Source: Zygnema cylindricum
Taxonomy: Eukaryota; Streptophyta; Zygnematophyceae; Zygnematales; Zygnemataceae
Direction of reading: 5' to 3'
NCBI GenBank assembly: GCA_037447655.1
Contig: JBBHKE010000895.1
Location: forward strand, 1 to 17,296
DNA length: 17,296 bases
Of the stretch, positions 1 to 8,964 are shown piece by piece. Position 1 is the first letter of the stretch, and every line of letters starts with the position of its first letter. The notes under the pieces are model-generated. The model ran no database searches, was not told the DNA's origin, and worked only from the letters and a program-made list of their open reading frames with translations. Both the position numbers and the translations under genes were made by a program.

Positions 1-408
1 GAGAGAGAGCGAGAAAGAGACGGGGGGAGAGGGAGAGAGGGAGAGAGAGAGAAAGAGAAGAGAGAGAGGACAAAAAAACAAAAAAAAATCATACACAACA
101 ACAACAGTGGCAAAAGATAAAAAAATAAACAAAAAACAAAAGAAAAAATTAGTAATAAAGGAAAAGACACAAAAACGATAAGAAAAACAATTAACAAAAA
201 GGCATTAAGAAAAAAAAAAAAAACGTTAACAAAAAAACACTTACAAATAACAAAAAGCGTTAATTTCAGTATTAGTTCAACTGAAACTTTAAAAAGTCAA
301 ATTTAACAAGCCGTTCAAAAAAAGGAATAAAAAAAGGAGCAAAAAATTCAAAAAAAAAAAATGAGAAAAAAAAGATACAAAAAATATATATATAAAAAAA
401 AAACTAAC
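1..408 (-). other. Probable intron 4 of the K+ channel; A-rich low complexity
   Basis: 1-70 is (GA)n-type purine repeat and 70-408 is dominated by A-runs on the plus strand, so it is T-rich in the gene's sense. I found no exon continuing the S3-S4 sequence here. It is therefore read as intron following the donor at 408-407, with the next exon off the left edge. Confidence 0.6.
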
Positions 409-472
409 CTTATAACAAAGGTCCCAAGGGATGAGATTCAAAAGATCGATAAAAAATCCCGTCTTCAAGTAC
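409..472 (-). CDS. K+ channel exon 4 (start of S3)
   Basis: The exon is 64 bp, from the acceptor AAAAATAG|GTACTT to the donor TATAAG|GTTAGT. The leading G completes the split Arg codon, then 21 codons read YLKTGFFIDLLNLIPWDLCYK and end in phase 0. The pattern RYLK-x2-F-x2-D-x5-PWD-x2-YK is characteristic of S3 in SKOR/GORK channels. The exon is too short to stand out as an open frame; homology, splice sites and phase identify it. Confidence 0.87.
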
Positions 473-2632
473 CTATTTTTATAAACGACAGAAAATAAAA
501 TGAGAGAGGGAGGAGGACGGGAAGGGGGAAAGGAAGAGCGAGAGAGGGAAGAGGGAAAGGGAGAGGGAGAGGGGAGAGGGAGAGGGAGAGAGCGAGGGGA
601 AAGGAGACAGAGAGAGGGAAGGGGGGGAAAGGAGGAGACAGAGAGGGAGAGAGAGATGGAAAGATAGGGATAGCAAGAGGGAGAGGAAGAGAAAGAGGGA
701 GAGGGAGAAGGCGACGGCGTGGAGAGAGTGGAACAGAGAGAGAAAGAGAGAGAGAGAGAGAGACATTTAAACCGTGTCTCTGTTATACACCACCTTTCCT
801 CAAACAGAAAAAAAGAGTTCCAAAAGAAGACAAAAAAAAAAACTTATTTCACCCACAGGCAAAAAACAAAACCGCCGTTTTGAAAAATGTCACTTTTAAA
901 AAAAAAAGGATTCTTTTTAAAAAAACATCTTTTACCTGATCGCGATTTTCCGGTGATCTTCGACGTAAGAGTACGTTTTTTTGTCTTTATATGCCACGAA
1001 AAAAGTGAGGACCAGATCCGCCAAAAAAAAGAAATTGATTCCGATGTCGGACCAGACGAGTTGTGACGGAAGTCGCCGAAAAAAAGCGAACTCAAAAGGG
1101 GCCACACAGGACGAATACATACACAATAAAAGCATAATTTGTTCCCACATCAGATAATACCTGTCCCAAATACACCAAAATTGTCTTCTCTAGGAATCGG
1201 TTTCGGTTTCTTGTTGTTTTGTTGTTTCGTCATTTCGTTGTTTTGGTGTTTTGTTGTTTTGTTGTTTTGTTGTTTTGTTGTTTTGTTGTTTCTTACATTT
1301 TTATTTTTGCATCGTATTTATGAATTGTTTGGTCTAATTTTTTTCATTTTCCCAGTTTCTTCGGTTTCTTATTTGTTTTTCTGGTCCTAAAAGTTTGATT
1401 CCGACTCTAGTTCGCATTTTGATTTTGATTTTGAATTTTAATTTGATTTTCATCATATTTTCATATTCATTTTCATTCTCATTTTGATTCTGATTATTAA
1501 TTCGAATTCCTTCCGTTCAAATTTCAATTTTACTTTTTCTTTCAATTTTGATTCTGATTCTAAATTCGATTCTCATTCCTTCAATTTTGATTTCAATTTT
1601 AGGGAGAGAGAGCGACAGAACGAGAGAGAGCGACAGAAAGAGAGAGAGCAACAGGGAGACACAGTGACAGAGAGACAAAGCAAGACTCAACTCCACATTT
1701 CTTTCCTGTTTTCCTTCGACGACTCATCACCTGTGTCCGGGACGTATGATGTTCAATTTCCGCGAACTCGACCCGATTTGCGATGCTCGAGAAAGTTTTT
1801 TGTTTGGTTGACGACTCGACACCGAATTGCCGCCGTACGACAAACTTCCCCGAGAGTTCAACGAATTCTCGTTCTCCCAATCTCTCGCACTCCCGTGGCC
1901 CAAGAAAGCCCATCGCATTACTCGCTTAACCTGTCACGTCACACTCAAAGGAAAAGAATGAGAAAGAGAATCACTGTCAGAAAAAGAACAAAAAGAACAA
2001 AAAGAAAAAAAAGGGTTTTTGAGATCAAAAAAGGAAGGAACTGGAAAAATGAAACGGAAATGCCAAGGGAAAGGGAAAGGGAAACAAAAACGAAAAAAAG
2101 GAAACGGAAAAAGGAAAAGGGAGGGAGGGAGGGAGGGAGGGAGGGAGGAGGAGGAGGAGGAGGAGAAGGATAAGAAGAAGAAGAGGAGAAGAAGAAGAGG
2201 GATAAGGAGAAGTAGGATAAGAAAGAACAGAGGATAAAGAAGGAAAAGTCAAAAAAAGAAGGAAGAAAGAGACTGAACCCTGACATCCCATCATCTCATC
2301 TCTCTCTTTTTCTTCTCTGCACATCCTATTTTTCCATCCACGCACGCTTTTCCAATCATCTCACTCTTCCCGACTCTGCCTCCAGAATTGCGATCCGTAC
2401 CGAGCTTCAGACGCAGTTTTCGAAAAGGACAATATTTTGAAAGATTTCTGCGAAAAAGAGTTTTTAAGAGGATTTAAAAAAAAAAAAATTGAAAGGAGAT
2501 TTGGAGAGAGAGATTTGTGACCTGATTAAATACACCCGGATCTGGTTCATCTAACAATTTGTCGTCGTTCAAAGTAAATTCGGATTTGTCGTTTCCTCGC
2601 GACATCGAATTGGCGCCACGACTCGACGCCAT
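409..2632 (-). CDS. Shaker-family voltage-gated K+ channel, SKOR/GORK-like, 5' part (four exons; runs off the left edge)
   Basis: Reading the minus strand and joining 2632-2522, 1930-1731, 1160-936 and 472-409 gives one open frame of about 200 residues. All introns are GT-AG and the phases agree (0, then a split Arg codon AG|G twice). The start ATG lies in a strong CCGCCATGG context, with an in-frame TAA eight codons upstream. Residues 1-103 are a Ser/Asn-rich cytosolic N-terminus. S1 is about 108-131 and holds PFEFAFF. S2 is about 141-163, with the motif FFFLADLVLTFFVAY and acidic Asp152 of the voltage sensor. The S2-S3 linker and the start of S3 hold KIAIRYLKTGFFIDL and PWDLCYK. In the plant family these features belong to plasma-membrane K+ channels; FFRxLP and PWDLxYK favour the outward-rectifying SKOR/GORK group over KAT/AKT. 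The pore, cyclic-nucleotide and ankyrin regions would lie outside the window. The family is confident, the subgroup less so. Confidence 0.88.
473..935 (-). repeat. K+ channel intron 3 filled with a pyrimidine-rich (sense) simple repeat
   Basis: On the plus strand, about 500-763 is GA/GGGA repeat with almost no pyrimidines, and 800-930 is A-rich. In gene sense it is a CT/TCCC tract of about 260 bases followed downstream by the acceptor of exon 4. The Ser/Leu-rich open frame that can be read here is a product of the repeat, not a gene. Confidence 0.8.
936..1160 (-). CDS. K+ channel exon 3 (S1 and S2)
   Basis: The exon is 225 bp, from the acceptor GGGACAG|GTATTA to the donor ATCAG|GTAAAA. It encodes residues 105-178 plus parts of two split Arg codons. 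It carries S1 (MWEQIMLLLCMYSS and PFEFAFF), the FFRRLPSQL linker, S2 with its conserved acidic residue, and the post-S2 KDKKTYSYVEDHRKIAI segment. This is the strongest homology in the window. Without splicing the frame meets TAA immediately after the donor, as expected of intron sequence. Confidence 0.93.
1161..1730 (-). repeat. K+ channel intron 2 with TTGTTTTG and GATTTT repeat arrays
   Basis: On the plus strand, 1200-1295 is a degenerate TTGTTTTG/TTTTG array, 1395-1600 is GATTTT/TTTTGATT-like hexamer sequence, and 1601-1680 is GAGAGAGC/GACAGA purine repeat. The whole lies between the exon 2 donor and the exon 3 acceptor. Open frames through it are repeat artefacts. Confidence 0.75.
1731..1930 (-). 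CDS. K+ channel exon 2 (N-terminal cytosolic region)
   Basis: The exon is 200 bp, from the acceptor GTGACAG|GTTAAG to the donor CACAG|GTGATG. It is read as VKRVMRWAFLGHG and onward, then a Ser/Arg-rich stretch, and ends RKLNIIRPGHR with the last Arg codon split AG|G. The final block corresponds to the conserved segment just before S1 in plant Shaker channels (a K-L-x-x-x-I-x-P-x-x-R-Y type motif). Its base composition is balanced, unlike the low-complexity introns on either side, which also supports it being coding. Confidence 0.8.
1931..2521 (-). repeat. K+ channel intron 1, purine-rich on plus strand, with a (GGGA)n tract
   Basis: About 1960-2270 is nearly all purine on the plus strand. 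It includes (GGGA)n at about 2119-2148, followed by (GGA)n and (GAA)n. Tandem G3 runs on the template strand could form a G-quadruplex. 2280-2460 is more mixed, without a recognisable exon. Confidence 0.75.
2522..2632 (-). CDS. K+ channel exon 1 (coding part)
   Basis: This exon has 37 codons, from the ATG at 2632-2630 to the donor CAG|GTCACA with GT at 2521-2520. It encodes a hydrophilic N-terminus beginning MASSRGANSMSRG and ending DEPDPGVFNQ. It ends between codons (phase 0), which matches the frame of exon 2. There is no domain homology in this stretch, so its support is the reading frame, the strong start context, the upstream stop codon and the phase match. A second Met at residue 10 is an alternative start. 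Confidence 0.75.
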
Positions 2633-2770
2633 GGCGGTTAGGCGAGCAGCGAGGAGTTAAGATGTCATGTCACGCTTTTACTAAAAAAAAGGGAGTAAAG
2701 GAGTGGAGAGAGAGAGAGAGAGAGAATGAGAGAGAGAGAGAATGAGAGAGAGAGGGGACGGAGAGAATGA
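2633..2770 (-). promoter_or_regulatory. K+ channel 5' leader / proximal upstream region
   Basis: The sequence just before the start ATG is GC-balanced. Beyond it, from 2702 to about 2790, is a (GA)n tract, which is (CT)n in gene sense. The distal part of that tract is shared with repeat copy A. I see no clear TATA box. The assignment rests on position and on the in-frame stop codon before the ATG. Confidence 0.45.
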
Positions 2771-2830
2771 GAGAGAGAGTGAGAGAGAGAGCCGGAGTGA
2801 ATCGGAGAGAGGTAGAGAGGGAAAGAGGAT
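2702..2830. repeat. (GA)n simple repeat upstream of the K+ channel
   Basis: This is an interrupted GAGAGA tract with AATGAG and CGGAG interruptions. From 2771 rightwards it has the same interruptions as 6335 onward, so that part belongs to the duplicated unit. Confidence 0.9.
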
Positions 2831-2917
2831 AAGAAGAGGGAGAGTGAGGGAACTTGTGAGGAAGGAAGACACGAAGTGACGGAAATGGCAGCAAAAACGT
2901 GAGGTGGAGGACACGTG

Positions 2918-2968
2918 GCAGTCGTCCGTTGGTTGCAGTCGTCCGTTGGTTGCAGTCGTCCGTAGGTT
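2918..2968. repeat. Three 17-bp tandem repeats
   Basis: The unit GCAGTCGTCCGTTGGTT occurs at 2918, 2935 and 2952, the last with one change. Copy B has only two units (6480-6513), so the array changed length after the duplication. Confidence 0.95.
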
Positions 2969-3698
2969 GCTTGATTTTAGATTTTTAGTGTTACTATCTT
3001 TTTATGTATGCATTCTCTGAACCTCGCACGAAAAGTGTCAGAATAAGTACGCACGGTACATACTGACAGCACACAACACGCAAATCTGAGCCGTCGGTAG
3101 TCTTTGAACGATTTCACGTGCTCTGCTGGAGGGCTCGGTATGCGTCATCGTGTCGTACTTAATGCGTCAGCATACAGGTGCTAATTGATTACGGTTACTT
3201 CTTACTGTACGATTTCATCATTTGAATGTACAATCCACCGACCAGCTTCGACAATAGTGCGTCGGCGTTTCCGAGTCAGATGGACCTTTCTGGATGAAGG
3301 TGGACAAATCGTACAAATTACTAAAACATGATTGGCGAATGAACTGACACTCGCAACAAATAAAATATTTGTACTTTCCTGTTTCTTGCGAAAGTCGGAA
3401 AGAAAGATTCGCTATCACATCTTACCGATTGTCAATTTGTCAGCTCTGCACGTGGTGTACCATTCTACAGTTTCATTGGCTGCAAAGCAGTACCCAAAAG
3501 TACAAACTCCATTATCCATAAAACCATGTGGGATTCCAGTACAGAATCTTGACAAGACAGCGTACTCCCATTGAGGTCGTAAAAACAGTTTTATGGCGAA
3601 ATTACTGTAGCTCTATAATAGGCAGAATCGAATCTATGTATTTTTAACAAAATCGCCTTTTGTTTTGTAAATTATATAGATGCTCGCCAAAGATCAAT

Positions 3699-4339
3699 CA
3701 TAGTTCAAAAGAAGGTGAAAGTAGGCCCATACAGTATGCCTATTATATGCAAAACATACAATATGACCTTAAGACCCATATTGTATTGGTCGAAAAATGA
3801 AAAAAAAGGTTAAGAGGGTTGAGTTGCACATCGATCGATAGAGAATTAAACGGCATGTCTAAATTTTGAAAAAAAAATGGACAAAATATATTTTTTCTGT
3901 GAATTTTGAGGTGTTTTTTATTTCAACCGTCAGATTTCGACGATCGGACGGCCGCTGATCAAAGTAGCGATCTTAAGAAGATCCCATGAAAAGGCCATAA
4001 CACAACTTACGATAGGACAATTTGTCATATTTCCTTCTGCAATTTTGAAGGCCACACTAAATAAAGCCTCAAATTGACCAACCAGGTTGCCCGTCCGCGT
4101 TTTTTTTTTTTTTTTCCGGGTTTTCTTTCCGGCGGAATCTCATCCTACGCCACGTCAGTTCGCTAAAAAATTTCGTCAGGTGGCGTGCGCTGTACTATGA
4201 TCATACGTCATATTCGTACGATCGTACAAGAGTGTCCACAACGCACACCCATACAATATGCCTACTCTACGCGAGTTTAGTGCCAAGTTTTGTGCGCCTA
4301 CCAAAGGCCTACCATAAAAACGCCTACTTTTGAACTATG
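3699..4339. mobile_element. 641-bp hAT-like MITE with 8-bp target duplication
   Basis: The ends are CATAGTTCAAAAG at 3699-3711 and its perfect inverted copy CTTTTGAACTATG at 4327-4339; similarity continues a few bases inward (AAGGTG against TAGGCG). It is flanked on both sides by AGATCAAT (3691-3698 and 4340-4347). Copy B has a single AGATCAAT at the matching place with the flanks joined, so the insertion is proven by the empty site. The 8-bp duplication and the A2/G5 pattern of the tip fit hAT elements. There is no transposase; it is non-autonomous. CCCATACARTATGCCTA recurs near both ends as a subterminal direct repeat. Confidence 0.88.
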
Positions 4340-4403
4340 AGATCAATTCAATAGGTGACTGCTAAAACTGGCATCTCTTCCTGTCGAATCATCAATGACA
4401 TGG

Positions 4404-4510
<107 letters not shown>

Positions 4511-4548
4511 CAGTTCGGTCAACATTCTTGGCGCTGAAAAAACTGTTA

Positions 4549-5254
4549 GGGTGAACCTCCATTAGGCTAAAAGTGGGGTTCTTTATTGGAAAAAGTGTAC
4601 TTTCGTACAGATCCAGCTCATTCCCGTAGAGAGACATGCTGATTTTATTATTATCTTTTTTAAACATTGTCGGCGCGTCAAGATTCTCCAAACTTATGGG
4701 CGACAACGTCGACCGTCCGATTGCGTGTTTGCGAAGCAAGCAATCATGCCGTCCAGTGATTAACTACTCTCCTCAAGGAGAAGAGTCATCAATCACCGGA
4801 CGTGTGAAATATTTACGCGTGGAAAGGTGACGTACGGGTCGCGCGCCTTCGGACAGGCGGGAACCAAATCCAAGGAAAAACCACCAAAAAAAAAATTTGT
4901 TGAAGAATGTGTCGTGAAGCCTCCTCCACGATCCGCTGACATCCGGAATTTATGGCGCCACGACGAAACACGAACGACAAAACAGCTACAAAAAATACAA
5001 AACACAAACGTATAAATTGTACATTCACGTAATTTAAGTTTGCGATTGGATGTACGGATACAAGTCCAGATATTGTGCTTTTGGAATCTTTGACTGCTCG
5101 TCGTCAAAACATGAACCTACGTGCGTCCTATCGAAAGAAAGCATGTACGCGATAGATTCCATTGCTAACACGACCTGATGGAGAAGTGAACGAAGTATTA
5201 CTGCGAGTAAACGTTTCCGTACGATTACTGTCAGCGCCTGATGGAGGGTTACCC
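4549..5254. mobile_element. 706-bp PIF/Harbinger-like MITE with TTA target duplication
   Basis: The left end GGGTGAACCTCCATTAGGC and the inverted right end (reading GGGTAACCCTCCATCAGGC) match at 16 of 19 positions. Both sides are flanked by TTA (4546-4548 and 5255-5257). Copy B has one TTA here and no insert. The 3-bp TTA duplication and GGG tips fit the PIF/Harbinger superfamily. There is no transposase; the short open frames inside show no recognisable domain. The flank right of the element begins GGGTGAACCTCC, so it landed beside a sequence resembling its own end. Confidence 0.82.
4750..4802. other. Internal inverted repeat within the Harbinger-like MITE
   Basis: CGTCCAGTGATT (4750-4761) pairs with AATCACCGGACG (4791-4802) at 11 of 12 positions. 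Inside, ACTCTCC and GGAGAAGAGT can extend the stem around a TCAA loop. It could be a foldback tip of a nested older element or a structural element of the MITE. Confidence 0.6.
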
Positions 5255-5287
5255 TTAGGGTGAACCTCCGTCAGCTAAAAAGTAGGG

Positions 5288-5635
5288 TACACCGTCAATC
5301 TGTTTTTTAAACCAATTAAAACATCTTTTCCCCATGCCCACTTGTACAATTGTTGATGTGACGGTTAAAATTGAAAGAATAGACTTTACCATTGTGGCCT
5401 CTAATCAAAAGTTGGGCAACGATGCACGGCGAAAAAATGTTTAACACTTTTTGCGCTCCTGAAAACCATTTTTTGCACTTCACATGTGCTCTAATCTAGA
5501 TCGGAGACCCTCCAACCAGAAGGTGGCAATCTTGCCCTTAAATGGCAACCGACAAACAATCTATTAGGTGTGCATGAAAAAAATATGTTTTACGTGGGGA
5601 AACAAACATTGACACTACTAGAGAGATACACAATG
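5288..5635. mobile_element. Degraded Tc1/mariner-type inverted-repeat relic in copy A
   Basis: Its left part (TACACCG, then TTAAAACATC, CCCATGCCCAC) is an imperfect inverted copy of its right part (GTGTGCATG, ATGTTTTACG, GATACACAATGT). The order and motifs match the much better preserved inverted repeats at 8749-8964. It is present at the same position in copy B, so it is older than the A/B duplication. Confidence 0.6.
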
Positions 5636-6154
5636 TTTAACAGGACTCCGTAACGTATCATTTAGTACTGGTTTTCATGTGTTTTAAAAAGCATTTTACA
5701 TTAAACTATCAAGATTATAACTCGGCACTCTTAAAAAAACCTCAAGTTTTTTAGTGTGCTTGCACATCTACAAATACCCTTTTAACACGATAGAGGTGGC
5801 GCACTTTGCAAACATATTTTGAAGACTGGCAGAATACTAAAAAATACAAACGATGTATGTGTGCGATTAAATACCCTAGAGGTTATTACAAACTTTTGTT
5901 ACTCTTTTGTTGTAGTGTGTTGGTTTTGTTTTACATTTTTATGAGAGTTTAATATATATGAAAGTCATGTTTCACCTTCATATGGGCCACAAATATTTAT
6001 TGGGTAATGAACTAATTCGGGGTATCAAAACAGTTAATGTTTTTAGTATTCTACTCCACAAATATGTAAATGATTATTCCATACACTGTGTTCATAAGGT
6101 TTTTCTCTACGAAGTGCACTGTGACATATGTGTTTAATAAAGATAGTGTATTTA

Positions 6155-6334
6155 ATAGTGTTGGGTATCGAGGACCATATGCCGATATTCGATATATATA
6201 TCGAATTTCAGGTACCCGATAATCGATATATTGCTTCGATATATCGAAAATGAAAATGTCGCGATATATCGCAGATATATCGTATCGCCAATATATCGAA
6301 GCATAAAAAAAAGACAAAAAAATCACAGGTTACC
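6155..6334. repeat. Spacer between copies A and B, dense in CGATATATCG palindromes
   Basis: This 180-bp stretch is absent on the far side of copy B. It begins ATAGTGTTGGGTATCG and holds repeated self-complementary motifs: CGATATATATATCG, several TCGATATATCG-like sites and GCGATATATCGC. It can fold in many registers. The TAGTGTTGGG beginning resembles the tip of some hAT elements, but I did not find a convincing matching right end with a target duplication. Confidence 0.65.
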
Positions 6335-8283
6335 GAGAGAGAGTGAGAGAGAGCCGGAGTGAATTGGAGAGAGGTATAGAGGGAAAGATGATAAGAGCAG
6401 GGAGAGTGAGGGAAGTCGTGAGGAAGGAAGACACGAGGAGACGGAAATGGCAGCAAAAACTTGAAATGGAGGACACGTGGCAGTCGTCCGTTGGTTACAG
6501 TCGTCCGTAGGTTACTTGATTTTATATTTTTATTGTTCCTATCTTTTTTTGTATGCATTCTCTGAACCTCGCACGAAAAGTGTCAGAATAAGTACGCACG
6601 GTACATACTGACAGCACACAATACGCAAATCTGAGCCGTCGGTAGTCTTTGAACGATTTCACGTGCTCTGCTGGAGGCTCGGTATGCGTCATCATGCTGT
6701 ACTTAATGCGTCAGCAGACAGGTGCTAATTGATTACGGTTACTTCTTATCGTACGATTTCATCATATGAATGTACAATCACCGACCAGCTTCGACAAAGG
6801 TGCGTCGGCGTTTCCGAGTCAGATGGACCTGTCCGGATGAGGGTGGACATTTCGTACATATTACTAAAATCTAATTGGCGAATGAACTGACACTGGCAAC
6901 AAATCAAATATTTGTACTTTCCTGTTTCTTGCGAAAGTCGGAAAAAAAGATTCGCTATCACATCTTACCGAGTGTCAATTTGTCAGCCTTCACGTGGTAT
7001 ACCATTCTACAGTTTCATTGGCTGCAAAGCTGCAAACAAAAGTACAAACTTCCATAATCCATAAAACCATGTGGCATTTCAGTACAGAATCTTGACAAGA
7101 CATTAGAGCGTACTCCGTAAAAACAGTTTTATGGCGAAATTACTGTAGCTCTATAATAGGCAGAATCGAATCTATGTACCACCAACAAAATCGCCTTTTG
7201 TTTTGTAAATTATAATGATGCTCGCCAAAGATCAATTCAATAGGTACAGTACTGTAACTGCTAAAATTGGCATCTCTTCCTGTCGAATCATCAATGACAT
7301 GGAAAAATATATATATATACTGTACACATATATGTATAACAGTGTAATAGTGTATAAACTATTTTATATATATATTCCGGTTCGGTCAACAATCTTGGCG
7401 CTGAAACAACTGTTAGGGTGAACCTCCATCAGCTAAAAAGTAGGGTACACCGCCAATCTGTTTTTTACGCCAATTAAAACATCGTTTCCCCGTGCCCACT
7501 TGTACAATTGTTGATGTGACAGTTAAAATTGAAAGAAGAGACTTTACCATTGCGGCCTCTAATCAAAAGTTGGGCAACGATGCACGGCGAAAAAAATGTT
7601 TAACACTTTTTGCGCTCCTTAAAACCATTTTGTCCACTTCACATGTGCTCTAATTTCGATCGGAGACCCTCCAACCAGAAGGTGGCAATCTTGCCCTTAA
7701 ATCCCAACTGAAAAACAATCTAATAGGTGTGCATGAAAATATTATGTTTTACATGGGGAAACAAACATTGACACTACTAGAGATACACAATGTTTAACAA
7801 AACATTTTGTACTGGTATTTATGTGTTTTAAAAAGCATTTTACATAGAACAATCAAGATTATAGCTTGGCACTCTTGAAATAACCTCTAAGTTTTTTAGT
7901 GTGCTTGCACATCTACAAACACCCTTTGAACCCAATAGAGGTGGCGCACTTTGCAAACATCTTTTGAAGACTGGTAGAATACTACAAAATACTAACAGTG
8001 TATGTGTGTTGGTTATTACAAACTTTTGTTACACTTTTGTTGTAGTGCGTTGGTTTTATTTACATTTTTATGAGAGTTTATTATATATGGAAGTCATGTT
8101 TCACCTTCATATGGGCCACAAACATTTATTGGGTCATCAACTACTTCGGGGTATAAAAACACTTAATGTTTCTTGTATTCCACTCCACAAATATGTAAAT
8201 GATTATTCCCTACACTGGGTTCATAAGGCTTTTTTCTACGAAGTGCATTATGGCATATGTGTTTAATAAAGATAGTGTATTTA
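6335..8283 (+). repeat. Copy B of the tandem ~2-kb repeat unit (uninterrupted)
   Basis: Head-to-tail partner of copy A, preserving the pre-insertion state at both of A's transposon sites. It ends after GATAGTGTATTTA, the same point where copy A ends. The AATAAAG near the end resembles a polyadenylation signal. A 59-codon frame near the end is open in both copies but its substitutions are mostly amino-acid changing, which argues against coding. Confidence 0.9.
7446..7793. mobile_element. Same inverted-repeat relic in copy B
   Basis: Orthologous to 5288-5635 and also 348 bp long. It starts TACACCGCC and ends GATACACAATGT, with the same internal AAAACATC / ATGTTTTAC complementarity. Confidence 0.6.
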
Positions 8284-8748
8284 GTCAAACATGGGTAGAC
8301 CAACAACCTACTAATGTAATCATAAATAATGTTTGGTTAATAAAGGATCAACCAAGTGGCAAATTTGAATAAGTACATTTAAAAAGATTACTGACCTTAC
8401 ACCTTTGAAAGAAGTAAAGGTTTAAATATACGGCCAATTATTTATCAAGGCTAAAAAAAGTCAATATTTAATTAGCAAACATACAAAAAATACTTATTCA
8501 CAATTTTATAAAAAACATTCTCCACTTTTATTATCATATTATATAACGCGCAAAAAGGTGGAACAAAATTTGGGTGTCATTAAGTCATTTAGACACTGTT
8601 TTCATTAACAAATAACTTATCTTTCGCACTATAAGAACGTCCAACACTATTTATAATTTGTCCGTAAGCATTTACAAAGTTACGCCAACATTGTGTTCCA
8701 TTACCACGACAACCAAGAATAAAGACGGGGGAGAGGCTTGGGGATGAG
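8284..8748. other. AT-rich intergenic sequence, nothing recognised
   Basis: There are no convincing exons, RNA genes or repeats. CCAACACTA at about 8642-8650 is the inverse of the TAGTGTTGG tip at 6156, but its flanks do not form a matching target duplication. Confidence 0.5.
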
Positions 8749-8964
8749 CTACACCGCGTCTCGCTAATAGTGTTAATAATTTGTTCGCCACTTGAAACAT
8801 CTTTTCTCCGTGCACAATTGTTTGATTCTCAATGTGAGACCGCCAATCGGAAATTTTACCTTTCAATTACAACCATCAGATCCATAATCCGACAAGTGTG
8901 TACGGAGAAAAGATGTTTTAAGAGACGAAAAAAACATTAACACTAATAGCGATTCACGGTGTAG
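8749..8964. mobile_element. Compact Tc1/mariner (Stowaway-like) MITE with long terminal inverted repeats
   Basis: The two ends are inverted copies about 68 bp long, with shared blocks CTACACCG, TCGCTA, TAGTGTTAAT and AAACATCTTTTCTCCGT. Only about 80 bp separates them. TA dinucleotides at 8750-8751 and 8962-8963 border CACCG...CGGTG and would be the TA target duplication typical of Tc1/mariner. There is no coding capacity. Confidence 0.75.

Noticed and set aside
479-766. Ser/Leu-rich open frame on the minus strand
   Set aside because: It is a translation of a CT simple repeat inside intron 3 of the channel gene.
1484-2173. 229-codon plus-strand open frame
   Set aside because: It runs through intron repeats and across channel exon 2 on the opposite strand; composition is Arg/Glu from GA repeats.
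3332-3574. 80-codon frame in copy A with a partner at 6875 in copy B (MANELTLATN start)
   Set aside because: The frames agree for about 38 codons, then a frameshift separates them; no domain and no conservation of the C-terminus.
8089-8266. A 59-codon frame open in both repeat copies (A: about 5958-6137), starting MxVMFHLHMGHK
   Set aside because: Aligned without gaps, the copies differ by about 15 amino-acid-changing and only 2 silent substitutions, which is not the pattern of purifying selection; no known domain.
6152-8653. A hAT element spanning TAGTGTTGG (6156) to CCAACACTA (8650) and enclosing copy B
   Set aside because: Only nine bases of tip match and the flanks do not form an 8-bp duplication; copy B also has its own boundary.
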